This document shows positions 1 through 7,659 of a stretch of 18,176 nucleotides of DNA, in pieces. A program made the translations under genes and the position numbers. The notes below the pieces were generated by a model. It made no database searches. It saw nothing but the letters and a program-made list of their open reading frames with translations, and was not told the DNA's origin. Source of the DNA: an uncultured Shinella sp. GTDB lineage: Bacteria > Pseudomonadota > Alphaproteobacteria > Rhizobiales > Rhizobiaceae. Where the stretch lies: positions 1 to 18,176 of the forward strand of contig NZ_CAMLFY010000092.1 of assembly GCF_946479415.1 (NCBI RefSeq), in the 5' to 3' direction. Each line of letters opens with the position of its first letter. Position 1 is the stretch's first letter.

Positions 1-552
1 TCTCCGATCTCCCCCCTTGTGGGGGAGATGCCCGGCAGGGCAGAGGGGGGTGAGCCACAAGCGGCACCTCTCCGCATCCGTCTCGAACTCTTCCCAGATG
101 GCCGGATCGACGTGCAGACGGTCGCCTTCACCCCGCTCGCACCGGAGGCCACATGGCGCTTGGCGATCGCCGAAACTCGTCTTGCCTCCACCGATCCGCT
201 GCTGCGCCACAAGACCTCGCGCCGTGCCCTCTATGCCGCAGCCCGCGCGGAGTTCCCGGCAAGCGAGGCCGACGAGGTTGTTTTGCTCAATGAGCGCGGC
301 GAACTCTGCGAGGGCACAATCACCTCGCTTTTCCTCGACGACGGCTCCGGCATCCTGAAAACCCCACCGCTCGCCGCCGGCCTGCTGGCCGGTGTGCTGC
401 GCGCGGAACTGCTGGAAAACGGGAAAGCCGTGGAGGCCATCCTGCGGCCGGACGACTTGTCGAAGGGTCAAATCTTCGTGGGCAATTCGCTGCGCGGGCT
501 CATCCGAGCCGCGCTTTCCCGGAGCAAAATGTCGGGCATTAACACCGGTTAA
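1..552 (+). CDS. PabC-like class IV aminotransferase / aminodeoxychorismate lyase family (5' partial)
   Basis: This is the catalytic C-terminal part of a fold-type IV PLP enzyme of the short rhizobial PabC-like type, whose family acts in p-aminobenzoate/folate synthesis or as an amino-acid aminotransferase. The reading frame is open from base 1 and stops at 550-552. Visible motifs are HKTSRRAL (the Lys at 211-213 is the expected Schiff-base lysine), NERGELCEGTITSLFL (the PLP-ring-binding Glu region), a glycine-rich GLLAGVLRAELL segment and a terminal VGNSLRGLI. Family members of about 205-215 residues start with roughly 40 residues missing here, so the true start lies upstream of the window. 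A GTG at 19-21 could be miscalled as the start, but it lies inside a palindromic repeat and leaves the fold incomplete. The repeat supplies codons just before the conserved LRIRLEL strand. pabB would be an expected upstream neighbour (inference). Exact substrate is uncertain. Confidence 0.75.
   Translation, partial: SPISPLVGEMPGRAEGGEPQAAPLRIRLELFPDGRIDVQTVAFTPLAPEATWRLAIAETRLASTDPLLRHKTSRRALYAAARAEFPASEADEVVLLNERGELCEGTITSLFLDDGSGILKTPPLAAGLLAGVLRAELLENGKAVEAILRPDDLSKGQIFVGNSLRGLIRAALSRSKMSGINTG
7..56. repeat. RIME-like GC-rich palindromic repeat inside a reading frame
   Basis: A perfect 9-base inverted repeat (7-15 ATCTCCCCC and 21-29 GGGGGAGAT, 5-base loop) is followed by a small GCCC/GGGC hairpin (30-33 and 38-41) and a G-run ending in TGAGCC at 51-56. 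The composition and layout match the short mosaic palindromes scattered between genes in Rhizobium and relatives (RIME-type elements). This match is from memory, not from a search. It may continue left of the window. In the frame of the flanking gene it reads without a stop, adding residues like VGEMPGRAEGGEP. Confidence 0.6.
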
Positions 553-682
553 CAATATCACGGCAGAAAACCGCGCTTTCCCTTTATTGTGACAGAAATC
601 TGTGCTCTAGCGCTGCCATTATGCTATGGGGCGCGTCAAAGCCCCGATTTTAGCGCAAAGCGGCCGTCCGCAGGAGAACCAA

Positions 683-2134
683 ATGGCAGACAGCACCTAT
701 CCGGTACATGGCGAAATCACCGGCCCGATCGTGATGATCGGCTTCGGTTCGATCGGACGCGGCACCCTGCCGCTCATCGAGCGCCACTTCAAGTATGACC
801 GGAACCGGCTGATCGTCATCGAGCCGCGCGAAGACGCCGCCGACGCCGAAATCTATGCCCGCCATGGCGTGCGCCACATCAAGGCCCATGTCACCAAGGA
901 CAACTACAAGGACATTCTGAAGCCGCTCCTCACCGAAGGTGAAGGCCAGGGCTTCTGCGTCAACCTGTCGGTCGATACCGGCTCCGTCGATCTGATGAAG
1001 CTGTGCCGCAAGCTCGACGTTCTCTATATCGACACGGTCGTCGAGCCCTGGCTCGGCTTCTATTTCGACAAGGACATGAAGAACGCCGACCGCACGAACT
1101 ATGCGCTGCGCGAAACCATGCGCAAGGAGAAGGAAAAGAACCCAGGCGGCACGACCGCGGTTTCGACCTGCGGTGCCAACCCCGGCATGGTTTCCTGGTT
1201 CGTCAAGCAGGCGCTCGTGAACCTTGCCAACGATCTCGAGATCAAGTTCGAAGAGCCCGCGCAAGACGACCGCGAAGGCTGGGCGAAACTGATGAAGAAG
1301 GTTGGCGTCAAGGGTATCCACATCGCCGAGCGCGACACCCAGCGCACCAAGAACCCGAAGCCGTTCAACACCTTCTGGAACACCTGGTCGGTCGAGGGCT
1401 TCATTTCGGAAGGCTTGCAGCCGGCCGAACTTGGCTGGGGCACGCATGAAGAGTGGATGCCGAAGAACGCCAAGAAGCACAAGAAGGGCTGCAAGGCCGC
1501 GATCTATCTCGAGCAGCCCGGCGCCAACACGCGCGTGCGCTCGTGGTGCCCGACCCCCGGCCCGCAATACGGCTTCCTCGTCACCCACAACGAGTCGATC
1601 TCGATTGCCGACTTCTTCACGGTGCGCGACAAGGACGGCGAAGTCACCTTCCGTCCGACCTGCCACTATGCCTATCACCCGGCCAATGATGCCGTGATCT
1701 CGCTGCACGAAATGTTCGGCAACGGCGGCAACCAGCAGCCGGTCCTGCACGTGCTCGACGAGAACGAACTGGTCGACGGCATCGACGAACTCGGCGTGCT
1801 GCTCTATGGCCACGACAAAAACGCCTACTGGTACGGTTCGCGCCTGTCGCTGGAAGAAACCCGCCGCATCGCCCCCTACCAGAACGCGACCGGCCTGCAG
1901 GTGACCTCCGCCGTTCTCGCCGGCATGGTCTGGGCGCTGGAAAACCCGAAGGCCGGCATCGTCGAAGCCGACGAGGTCGATTACAAGCGCTGCCTGGAAG
2001 TGCAGACGCCCTATCTCGGCCCGGTCGAAGGCCACTACACCGACTGGACCCCGCTCGACGGCCGTCCGGGCCTCTTCCCGGAAGACCTCGACACGAAGGA
2101 TCCGTGGCAGTTCAAGAACATCCTCGTTCGCTGA
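683..2134 (+). CDS. hss: Homospermidine synthase
   Basis: This NAD-dependent enzyme joins two putrescines (or putrescine and spermidine) into sym-homospermidine, the typical long polyamine of rhizobia, in the cytoplasm. The 483-residue product matches the usual length of about 480. A Rossmann nucleotide-binding motif, GFGSIGRG, lies at residues 20-27, followed by the family blocks NLSVDTGSVDLM, DTVVEPW, STCGANPGMVSW and NTWSVEGFISEGLQPAELGW. The Trp of the last block is probably the substrate-cation-binding tryptophan described for Blastochloris homospermidine synthase (inferred by similarity). ATG 683 is preferred over the TTG/ATG codons further up because CAGGAG at 671-676 sits 6 bases ahead and because family proteins begin close to this point. 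A strong terminator follows at once, so the gene is probably transcribed alone or as the last gene after the aminotransferase. Confidence 0.95.
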   Translation: MADSTYPVHGEITGPIVMIGFGSIGRGTLPLIERHFKYDRNRLIVIEPREDAADAEIYARHGVRHIKAHVTKDNYKDILKPLLTEGEGQGFCVNLSVDTGSVDLMKLCRKLDVLYIDTVVEPWLGFYFDKDMKNADRTNYALRETMRKEKEKNPGGTTAVSTCGANPGMVSWFVKQALVNLANDLEIKFEEPAQDDREGWAKLMKKVGVKGIHIAERDTQRTKNPKPFNTFWNTWSVEGFISEGLQPAELGWGTHEEWMPKNAKKHKKGCKAAIYLEQPGANTRVRSWCPTPGPQYGFLVTHNESISIADFFTVRDKDGEVTFRPTCHYAYHPANDAVISLHEMFGNGGNQQPVLHVLDENELVDGIDELGVLLYGHDKNAYWYGSRLSLEETRRIAPYQNATGLQVTSAVLAGMVWALENPKAGIVEADEVDYKRCLEVQTPYLGPVEGHYTDWTPLDGRPGLFPEDLDTKDPWQFKNILVR

Positions 2135-2157
2135 ACCGGCCTAAAAAACCGAATGCC

Positions 2158-2195
2158 AGACGCCCGCGGCCAAACCGCGGGCGTCTTCGCTTTCA
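2158..2195 (+). terminator. Rho-independent terminator after hss
   Basis: A perfect 12-base stem (2158-2169 AGACGCCCGCGG, 2175-2186 CCGCGGGCGTCT) with a 5-base loop starts 24 bases after the hss stop codon. It is followed by a pyrimidine-rich TCGCTTTC tail rather than a pure U-run. Confidence 0.8.
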
Positions 2196-2304
2196 ATGGG
2201 ATAATGCCCGTTCGCTACCATGCGTATCTTGCTTTCGCAGGCTCTTCGCGGCATGGTTTGCCGAATTGGACGGGCGGTTCGCCGCCGTGACCCTGGAGAC
2301 CCCT

Positions 2305-2676
2305 ATGAAGCCGATCACAGTCCTGAGCCTGCTGACCGCCGCCGTCGCCCTTTCCGCCTGCCAGAGCGACCGCGCGCCGCGCGAGCTGCCGCCGATCCAG
2401 CAGCCGCAACAGACCGGTGTCGAGGGTTCATGGATGGACGCGAACGGCCTGATGTCGACTTTCAATACCGGGAGCTTCCAGACCCGCACAACCGATACCA
2501 ATGTCGTCATGGCCTCTGGAACTTATGTGACCCAGCCCACCGGGCTGATTGAGATCAATCTGTTCTCAAATATCTCCAAAACGACCTCGAAGGTGAATTG
2601 CTCGCTGATTGGCACAACACAGTTGAACTGCACCGCTGCGAGCGGCACGCAGTTTTCGCTCACGCGCCGCGCGTGA
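2305..2676 (+). CDS. omp10: Omp10-family outer-membrane lipoprotein
   Basis: A small lipoprotein of 123 residues, predicted to be exported by Sec, lipidated on Cys19 and placed in the outer membrane. The signal sequence ends in the lipobox LSAC (residues 16-19). The mature part contains GVEGSWMDANG, TGSFQTRTTDTN, TTSKVNCSLIGTTQLNC and a FSLTRR terminus. From memory this closely parallels Brucella Omp10, including the spacing of the two later cysteines, which could form a disulfide. The fold resembles the small beta-barrel protease-inhibitor (Inh/AprI-like) lipoproteins of rhizobia (inference). ATG 2305 is chosen because GGAG at 2295-2298 lies 6 bases upstream and the signal peptide starts exactly here; the longer upstream open frame has no family support. 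It stands alone between two terminators, so it is probably a single-gene unit. The molecular role is not established. Confidence 0.85.
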   Translation: MKPITVLSLLTAAVALSACQSDRAPRELPPIQQPQQTGVEGSWMDANGLMSTFNTGSFQTRTTDTNVVMASGTYVTQPTGLIEINLFSNISKTTSKVNCSLIGTTQLNCTAASGTQFSLTRRA

Positions 2677-2694
2677 AGCGCTCACCCGAGAACG

Positions 2695-2722
2695 AAAGGG
2701 CCGCAAGGCCCTTTTTTCGTTT
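2695..2722 (+). terminator. Rho-independent terminator after the Omp10-like gene
   Basis: The stem is AAAGGGCC (2695-2702) pairing with GGCCCTTT (2707-2714) around a GCAA tetraloop, followed by T-rich sequence ending in CGTTT. It begins 18 bases after the stop codon. Confidence 0.85.
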
Positions 2723-2888
2723 CTGCTGATAGATATGACGATACTTCGGCCGCCCGTCTTTTCTCTTGAAGTTGCCGTCGAGCGGTGAAAACATCCAGCT
2801 CGGCTGGCTGGCAAGTTTCCGTTCCAAGGAGAAGCAGATAGCCTCCCCCGCGTCTTCCGACGCCGGCACAAACAAGGAGATGAGGACC

Positions 2889-4871
2889 ATGACGATTTTC
2901 CGATCCGGCTTTCTTGCCGCCTCCATCATCGCGCTCTCCAGTGGCTCGGCACTCGCCGATTACGAGCTGAACATCCTGCATATCAACGACCTGCATTCGC
3001 GCATCGAAGCAATCAACAAGTTCGATTCGACCTGCTCGGCCGAGGAGGAAGGCAAGGGTGAATGCTTCGGCGGCGTGGCGCGCCTGAAGGCTGCGATCGA
3101 TGCCCAGCGCCAGGCGCTGTCCGGCAAGAACGTGCTGCTCCTCAATGCCGGCGACAATTTCCAGGGTTCGCTCTTCTACACGACCTACAAGGGTGCGGCG
3201 GAAGCGGAATTCCTCAATCTCATGAAGTTCGACGCCATGACCGTCGGCAACCATGAATTCGACGACAGCGAGGACGGCCTCGCCGCCTTCCTCGACAAGG
3301 TCCAGTTCCCGGTCGTGACCGCCAATGTCGCCGCAGGTGCGGGCTCGAAGCTCGGCGACCGCATCAAGCCCTTCATCGTGCTCGATCAGGGCGGCCAGAA
3401 GATCGGCATCGTCGGCGCGGTCGCCAACGACACGGCGGAACTCTCCTCGCCCGGCCCGAACGTGCTGATCGGTGATGACGTCGCCGATATCACCGCCGCC
3501 ATCGGCGAGTTGAAGAAGCAGGGCGTCAACAAGATCATCGCGCTCACCCATGTCGGCTATCCGCGCGATCTGGCGGCGATCGCCAAGATTCCTGACGTCG
3601 ACGTTGTGGTCGGCGGCCACACCAACACGTTCCTCTCTAACACCTCGGACAAGGCGGAAGGCCCCTATCCGACGCTGGTCGACAATCCCGGCGGCTACAA
3701 GGTGCCCGTCGTGCAGGCCGGTGCCTATACGAAATATCTCGGCGAGCTGAAGGTCGTGTTCGACGATGCCGGCGTGGTGAAGGAAGCCTCCGGCGAGCCG
3801 ATCCTGATCGATTCCAAGATCAAGCCGGATGAGGCCGTGCTCGCCCGCATCAAGGAGCTCTCCGGTCCGATCGAAGAGCTGAAGAACAAGATCGTTGCCG
3901 AAAGTTCAGCCCCGATCGACGGCTCGCGTGAAACCTGCCGTGCCGCCGAGTGCGCCATGGGCAACCTCGTGACGGATGCCATCCTCGACCGCACCAAGGA
4001 TCAGGGCATCACCATCGCCATCACCAATGGCGGCGGCCTGCGCGCCTCCATCGACGGTGGCCCGGTCTCGATGGGCGAAGTGATCTCCGTCCTGCCCTTC
4101 CAGAACACGGTCGCGACCTTCCAGCTCAAGGGCTCTGACCTCGTTGCCGCCCTCGAAAACGGACTCAGCCAGATCGAAGAGGGTGCCGGCCGCTTCCCGC
4201 AGGTCTCCGGCCTGAAATATTCCTTCGACAAGTCGAAGCCGGCGGGCAGCCGTGTCGTCTCCGTCGAGGTAAAGCAGGGTGATGCCTTCGTGCCGCTCGA
4301 TCCGGCCAAGACCTACGGCGTCGTCTCGAACAACTATATGCGCTCGGGCGGCGACGGCTATTCGGTCTTCGCGAAATCCGGCCAGAACGCCTATGATTTC
4401 GGCCCGAACCTCGAGCTCGTCGTCGCCGATTATCTGGCCGCGCACCAACCCTACAAGCCTTACACGGATGGTCGCATCACCGAAGTTGCGGCGTCAGCAA
4501 CGGCCGGTGCTGCCACCGGCACCGAGACAAAGCCGGCCACATCGACGGAGACGGCTGCAAAGTCGACGGAGGGGGCTGCAACCACCGGCGACGCCGCTTC
4601 CGGCGCCGCAACGACGACCGAAGCCAAGCCGGCAACCTCGACCGATACGACTGCGAAGTCTGCGACCGAGGGGGCGGCGACCACAACGACAAGCGACGCA
4701 GCCGCCACGGCCGGCGGCAAACATGTTATCGCGCGCGGCGACACGCTGTGGGATCTCGCCAAGGCCGCCTATGGCGACGGCACGCTGTGGCGCAAGATCG
4801 CGGAAGCCAACGGCAATCCGCGTCCGCGCGCGCTGCATGTCGGCAACGAGCTGTCGATCCCGGCGAAATAG
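2889..4871 (+). CDS. Secreted UshA-type 5'-nucleotidase / UDP-sugar hydrolase with C-terminal LysM
   Basis: A periplasmic or cell-wall-bound enzyme expected to hydrolyse 5'-nucleotides and possibly UDP-sugars, salvaging nucleosides and phosphate. The 660-residue product has a signal peptide (1-23, SALA/DYEL). Next comes a calcineurin-type metallophosphatase domain with metal ligands in HINDLH (D34, H36), NAGDNFQGS (D89), GNHEFDD (N121, H122), LTHVGY (H221) and GGHTNT (H244). The 5'-nucleotidase C-terminal domain (about 335-520) contains ITNGGGLRASI and NNYMRSGGDGYSVF. An Ala/Thr/Lys-rich linker (about 534-610) with two tandem units leads to a LysM domain (612-660, ARGDTLWDLAKAAYGDG). LysM should bind peptidoglycan; this tail is not part of classical UshA. 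ATG 2889 is chosen because AAGGAG at 2874-2879 is 9 bases away; ATG 2880 directly abuts that site. Substrate range cannot be read from sequence. Confidence 0.9.
   Translation: MTIFRSGFLAASIIALSSGSALADYELNILHINDLHSRIEAINKFDSTCSAEEEGKGECFGGVARLKAAIDAQRQALSGKNVLLLNAGDNFQGSLFYTTYKGAAEAEFLNLMKFDAMTVGNHEFDDSEDGLAAFLDKVQFPVVTANVAAGAGSKLGDRIKPFIVLDQGGQKIGIVGAVANDTAELSSPGPNVLIGDDVADITAAIGELKKQGVNKIIALTHVGYPRDLAAIAKIPDVDVVVGGHTNTFLSNTSDKAEGPYPTLVDNPGGYKVPVVQAGAYTKYLGELKVVFDDAGVVKEASGEPILIDSKIKPDEAVLARIKELSGPIEELKNKIVAESSAPIDGSRETCRAAECAMGNLVTDAILDRTKDQGITIAITNGGGLRASIDGGPVSMGEVISVLPFQNTVATFQLKGSDLVAALENGLSQIEEGAGRFPQVSGLKYSFDKSKPAGSRVVSVEVKQGDAFVPLDPAKTYGVVSNNYMRSGGDGYSVFAKSGQNAYDFGPNLELVVADYLAAHQPYKPYTDGRITEVAASATAGAATGTETKPATSTETAAKSTEGAATTGDAASGAATTTEAKPATSTDTTAKSATEGAATTTTSDAAATAGGKHVIARGDTLWDLAKAAYGDGTLWRKIAEANGNPRPRALHVGNELSIPAK
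4521..4709 (+). repeat. Tandem duplication in the nucleotidase linker
   Basis: Two adjacent in-frame units of 32 and 31 codons (4521-4616 and 4617-4709). Each begins TE-x-KPATST, continues with an AKS block, then EGAATT, and ends in an Ala/Thr stretch. The DNA copies have diverged, so the duplication is not recent. It lengthens the flexible tether between the catalytic domains and LysM. Confidence 0.75.
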
Positions 4872-4910
4872 GACCCCGCGAAATAAGGACAATTTGTCTC
4901 CACTATTTCT

Positions 4911-4946
4911 GCCGGTCCGGGCTTTCCCGGGCCGGCATTTCTTTTT
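4911..4946 (+). terminator. Rho-independent terminator after the 5'-nucleotidase
   Basis: An 11-base stem (4911-4921 GCCGGTCCGGG, 4926-4936 CCCGGGCCGGC, one G-U pair) with a CTTT loop, followed by ATTTCTTTTT at 4937-4946. It separates the nucleotidase from hemH. Confidence 0.85.
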
Positions 4947-5022
4947 AGAACCATTCCGAACCGAACGGCCCTCCGCCGCGTAGAAGAACACCGAACGCCA
5001 ACCGCACGCACAGGACCGAAAC

Positions 5023-6054
5023 ATGCAGGACATCGCCGCTAAGCCCGCCAGCCATCCGCCCGTCAAACACGGCAAGGTCGGCGTCCTGCTTGTCAATCTC
5101 GGCACGCCCGACGGCACCGACTACACCTCCATGCGCCGCTACCTGAAGGAATTCCTGACGGACAAGCGCGTCATCGAATGGCCGAAGATCGCCTGGTATC
5201 CGATCCTGTTCGGCATCGTGCTCAACACCCGGCCCGGCAAGGTGGGCAAGGCCTATGAGACGATCTGGAACAAGGACAGGAACGAAAGCTACCTGCGCAC
5301 CTATACCCGCAGCCAGGCCGAGCTGATGGCGGCCTCGCTTGCCGAACACAGCCACGTCGTCGTCGACTGGGCCATGCGCTACGGCCAGCCGTCGATCGCC
5401 TCGCGCATGGAGTATCTCCAGAAGCAGGGCTGCGAGCGCATTCTGGTCTTCCCGCTCTATCCGCAATATGCGGCGGCGACGACCGCCACGGTCAACGACA
5501 AGGCCTTCGAATTCCTGCTCAAGCAGCGCTGGCAGCCGGCTTTGCGCACCGTGCCGCCCTATCACGACGACCCGGCCTATATCGACGCGCTCGCCGTCTC
5601 GATCGAAAAGCACCTGGCGACGCTCGACTGGGAACCGGAGCGCGTGCTGACCTCGTTCCACGGCATTCCGCAGAGCTATTTCGACAAGGGTGACCCCTAT
5701 TATTGTCAGTGCCAGAAGACCGCACGCCTGCTGCGCGAACGGCTCGGCTGGCCCGAGGAGAAGCTGATGATCACCTTCCAGTCCCGTTTCGGGCCGGAAG
5801 AGTGGTTGCAGCCCTATACGGACAAGACAGTCGAAAAGCTCGCACAGGACGGGATCAAGCGCATCGCGGTGCTCAATCCCGGCTTCGTTTCCGATTGCCT
5901 GGAAACGCTGGAAGAGATCGCCGAGCAGGCGGCTGAAAGCTTCCTGCACAATGGCGGCGAGAAATTCGCCCATATCCCCTGTCTGAACGATTCTGCTGAA
6001 GGCATGGCTGTTCTGGAAAAAGTCGTGCGGCGCGAGCTGTCCGGCTGGATCTGA
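5023..6054 (+). CDS. hemH: Ferrochelatase
   Basis: Inserts Fe2+ into protoporphyrin IX to make protoheme, the last step of heme synthesis, at the inner face of the cytoplasmic membrane. The 343-residue product is of normal length. It starts with the family strand VGVLLVNLGTPDG. The catalytic histidine lies in TSFHGIPQSYFDKGDPYY (H213), and the opposing acidic residue in GFVSDCLETLEEI (E294). YGQPSI and VFPLYPQYAAATTA are further family blocks. Some alphaproteobacterial ferrochelatases (Caulobacter) carry a [2Fe-2S] cluster; cysteines in YYCQCQ, SDC and near the C-terminus (IPC) are candidates, but I cannot assign ligands. ATG 5023 has AGGA at 5012-5015. No clear terminator separates it from the SPFH gene 100 bases downstream, so read-through is possible. 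Confidence 0.97.
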   Translation: MQDIAAKPASHPPVKHGKVGVLLVNLGTPDGTDYTSMRRYLKEFLTDKRVIEWPKIAWYPILFGIVLNTRPGKVGKAYETIWNKDRNESYLRTYTRSQAELMAASLAEHSHVVVDWAMRYGQPSIASRMEYLQKQGCERILVFPLYPQYAAATTATVNDKAFEFLLKQRWQPALRTVPPYHDDPAYIDALAVSIEKHLATLDWEPERVLTSFHGIPQSYFDKGDPYYCQCQKTARLLRERLGWPEEKLMITFQSRFGPEEWLQPYTDKTVEKLAQDGIKRIAVLNPGFVSDCLETLEEIAEQAAESFLHNGGEKFAHIPCLNDSAEGMAVLEKVVRRELSGWI

Positions 6055-6154
6055 TCCGGGATAAATCCACCTCCCGTCCAAATAGACTGGCATCGCGGGC
6101 CGTATTCCTTAAAGTGGCGCCGCGCCGCATTGTTGTCTGTTGGAGAGAAAGAAT

Positions 6155-7195
6155 ATGGAACTGTCCGGGCTGGATATTTTCGTCATCGTCGTCGTCCTTT
6201 TTGTCCTCTTCCTGCTGTTCAAGGGGATTAAGACAGTTCCTCAGGGCTATCAGTACACGGTAGAGCGCTTCGGCCGTTACACAAGCACGCTACAGCCTGG
6301 CCTTAATTTCATCGTTCCGGTCATCGACAGCATCGGCGCCAAGATGAACGTGATGGAACAGGTGCTGGATATTCCCCAGCAGGAAGTCATCACCCGTGAC
6401 AATGCCAGCGTCGCCTCCGACGCCGTCGCCTTCTACCAAATCCTCAACCCCGCCCAGGCCGCCTACCAGGTCGCCAACCTCGAACACGCGATCATCAACC
6501 TCACCATGACCAATATCCGCTCGGTCATGGGCTCGATGGATCTCGACGAACTCCTGTCCAACCGCGACAAGATCAACGACCAGCTGCTGCGCGTCGTCGA
6601 TGAAGCCGCCCATCCGTGGGGCGTGAAGATCACCCGCGTCGAGATCAAGGACATCGCGCCGCCGAAGGATCTCGTCGATTCGATGGCCCGCCAGATGAAG
6701 GCCGAGCGCGAAAAACGCGCGCAGGTGCTGGAAGCCGAGGGTTCGCGTAACGCGCAAATTCTCCGCGCCGAGGGCGCCAAGCAGTCCGCCATCCTCGAAG
6801 CCGAAGGCACGCGTGAAGCCGCCTTCCGCGACGCCGAGGCGCGCGAACGTCTCGCCGAAGCCGAAGCGAAGGCGACGAAGATGGTTTCGGAGGCGATCGC
6901 CGCCGGCAATGTGCAGGCCATCAACTACTTCGTCGCGCAGAAATACACGGAGGCGATGGCCGCTATCGGCAAGGCGAACAATTCCAAGATCGTGCTGATG
7001 CCGATGGAAGCCTCTTCGCTGATCGGCTCGCTCGGCGGCATCGGCGCCATCGCACGCGAGGTCTTCGGCGGCGACGGCTCCGCCACGCAGCCGGTCAACA
7101 CGCCGCGCGCCCGTCAGACGACGCCGGCAACGACCACGACCGCCTCGACGCCCGCCTTCCGCAATCCGTTCGACACGCCGCCGCAGGGAACCTGA
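6155..7195 (+). CDS. SPFH/band-7 membrane protein (QmcA/stomatin-like)
   Basis: An inner-membrane scaffold protein of the SPFH (prohibitin/stomatin/flotillin) family, 346 residues. One N-terminal membrane segment (about 5-22, [15 protein letters not shown]) is followed by the band-7 domain, with the family blocks [28 protein letters not shown] and [13 protein letters not shown] long Ala/Glu-rich coiled coil with recurring AEG motifs ([15 protein letters not shown] and similar) and a conserved [10 protein letters not shown] block precede a Thr/Pro-rich tail of about 40 residues. ATG 6155 is chosen because GGAGAG at 6142-6147 lies 7 bases upstream; the TTG at 6140 overlaps that site. It is coupled to the NfeD gene (2 bases between stop and start). 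SPFH-NfeD pairs form an established membrane-microdomain module linked to membrane-protein quality control. The precise role here is unknown. Confidence 0.9.
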   Translation: MELSGLDIFVIVVVLFVLFLLFKGIKTVPQGYQYTVERFGRYTSTLQPGLNFIVPVIDSIGAKMNVMEQVLDIPQQEVITRDNASVASDAVAFYQILNPAQAAYQVANLEHAIINLTMTNIRSVMGSMDLDELLSNRDKINDQLLRVVDEAAHPWGVKITRVEIKDIAPPKDLVDSMARQMKAEREKRAQVLEAEGSRNAQILRAEGAKQSAILEAEGTREAAFRDAEARERLAEAEAKATKMVSEAIAAGNVQAINYFVAQKYTEAMAAIGKANNSKIVLMPMEASSLIGSLGGIGAIAREVFGGDGSATQPVNTPRARQTTPATTTTASTPAFRNPFDTPPQGT

Positions 7196-7197
7196 GC

Positions 7198-7653
7198 ATG
7201 ATCCAGCGCATCGTCACGGAACTCGGTCCCTGGGCCTGGTGGGTTCTGGGGATCGTCCTTCTCATCCTCGAAGTGCTGATGCCCGGTGTCTTCCTGGTCT
7301 GGATCGGCATCGCGGCGATCATCACCGGCGCTCTGTCGCTTCTTTTGTGGGAAGCGGGCTTCTGGACATGGCATGTTCAGTGGCTGATTTTTGCGGCACT
7401 CTCGCTCGTGTCGCTCTTTGTCGGCCGCCGGATCATCAGCACCCGCTCGACATCCGACCAGCCGCACCTGAACCAGCGTGGCCAGAGCCTCGTCGGCCGC
7501 ACGGCGACGCTGGAGCAGCCGATCGCCGAAGGGCACGGCCGCATCCGTCTGGATGATACGATATGGAGCGTCGAGGGACCGGATCTGCCGGTCGGTGCAC
7601 GCGTGCGCGTCACGGCCAGCAATGGCCGCGATCTCACCGTCGAACCGGTCTGA
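7198..7653 (+). CDS. NfeD-like short membrane protein
   Basis: A 151-residue NfeD-family partner of the preceding SPFH protein. Hydrophobic segments lie at about 12-33, 35-52 and 58-76, including VLGIVLLILEVLMPG and the small-residue stretch GIAAIITGALSLLL. They are followed by a soluble OB-fold-like C-terminal domain with LVGRTATLEQPI, GRIRLDDTIWSVEG and VGARVRVTASNG. It lacks the ClpP-like serine-protease domain of long NfeD proteins, so it is the short type. It begins 2 bases after the SPFH stop, so the two are co-transcribed and probably translationally coupled. Its stop codon is only 6 bases from the stop of the convergent kdsD gene. Confidence 0.9.
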   Translation: MIQRIVTELGPWAWWVLGIVLLILEVLMPGVFLVWIGIAAIITGALSLLLWEAGFWTWHVQWLIFAALSLVSLFVGRRIISTRSTSDQPHLNQRGQSLVGRTATLEQPIAEGHGRIRLDDTIWSVEGPDLPVGARVRVTASNGRDLTVEPV

Positions 7654-7659
7654 CAGCGA

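Noticed and set aside
587..627. TTGTGA ... TATGCT promoter-like elements and a small ACAGA-AA-TCTGT dyad before hss
   Set aside because: The spacing between the hexamers (27 bases) is too long for sigma-70, and a 5-base dyad is expected by chance in this length.
650..2035. Long open frame (461 codons) antisense to hss
   Set aside because: It mirrors the codon structure of hss in GC-rich DNA, its translation shows no recognisable domain, and hss is a well-supported gene.
2682..3620. Antisense open frame across the start of the nucleotidase gene
   Set aside because: Overlaps a terminator, a signal peptide and metal-binding motifs of the real gene; its translation is low-complexity Ala/Gly/Val.
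4945..6093. Long open frame (382 codons) antisense to hemH
   Set aside because: Shadow of the hemH coding frame; the product has no family motifs and the start lies in the hemH-SPFH spacer.
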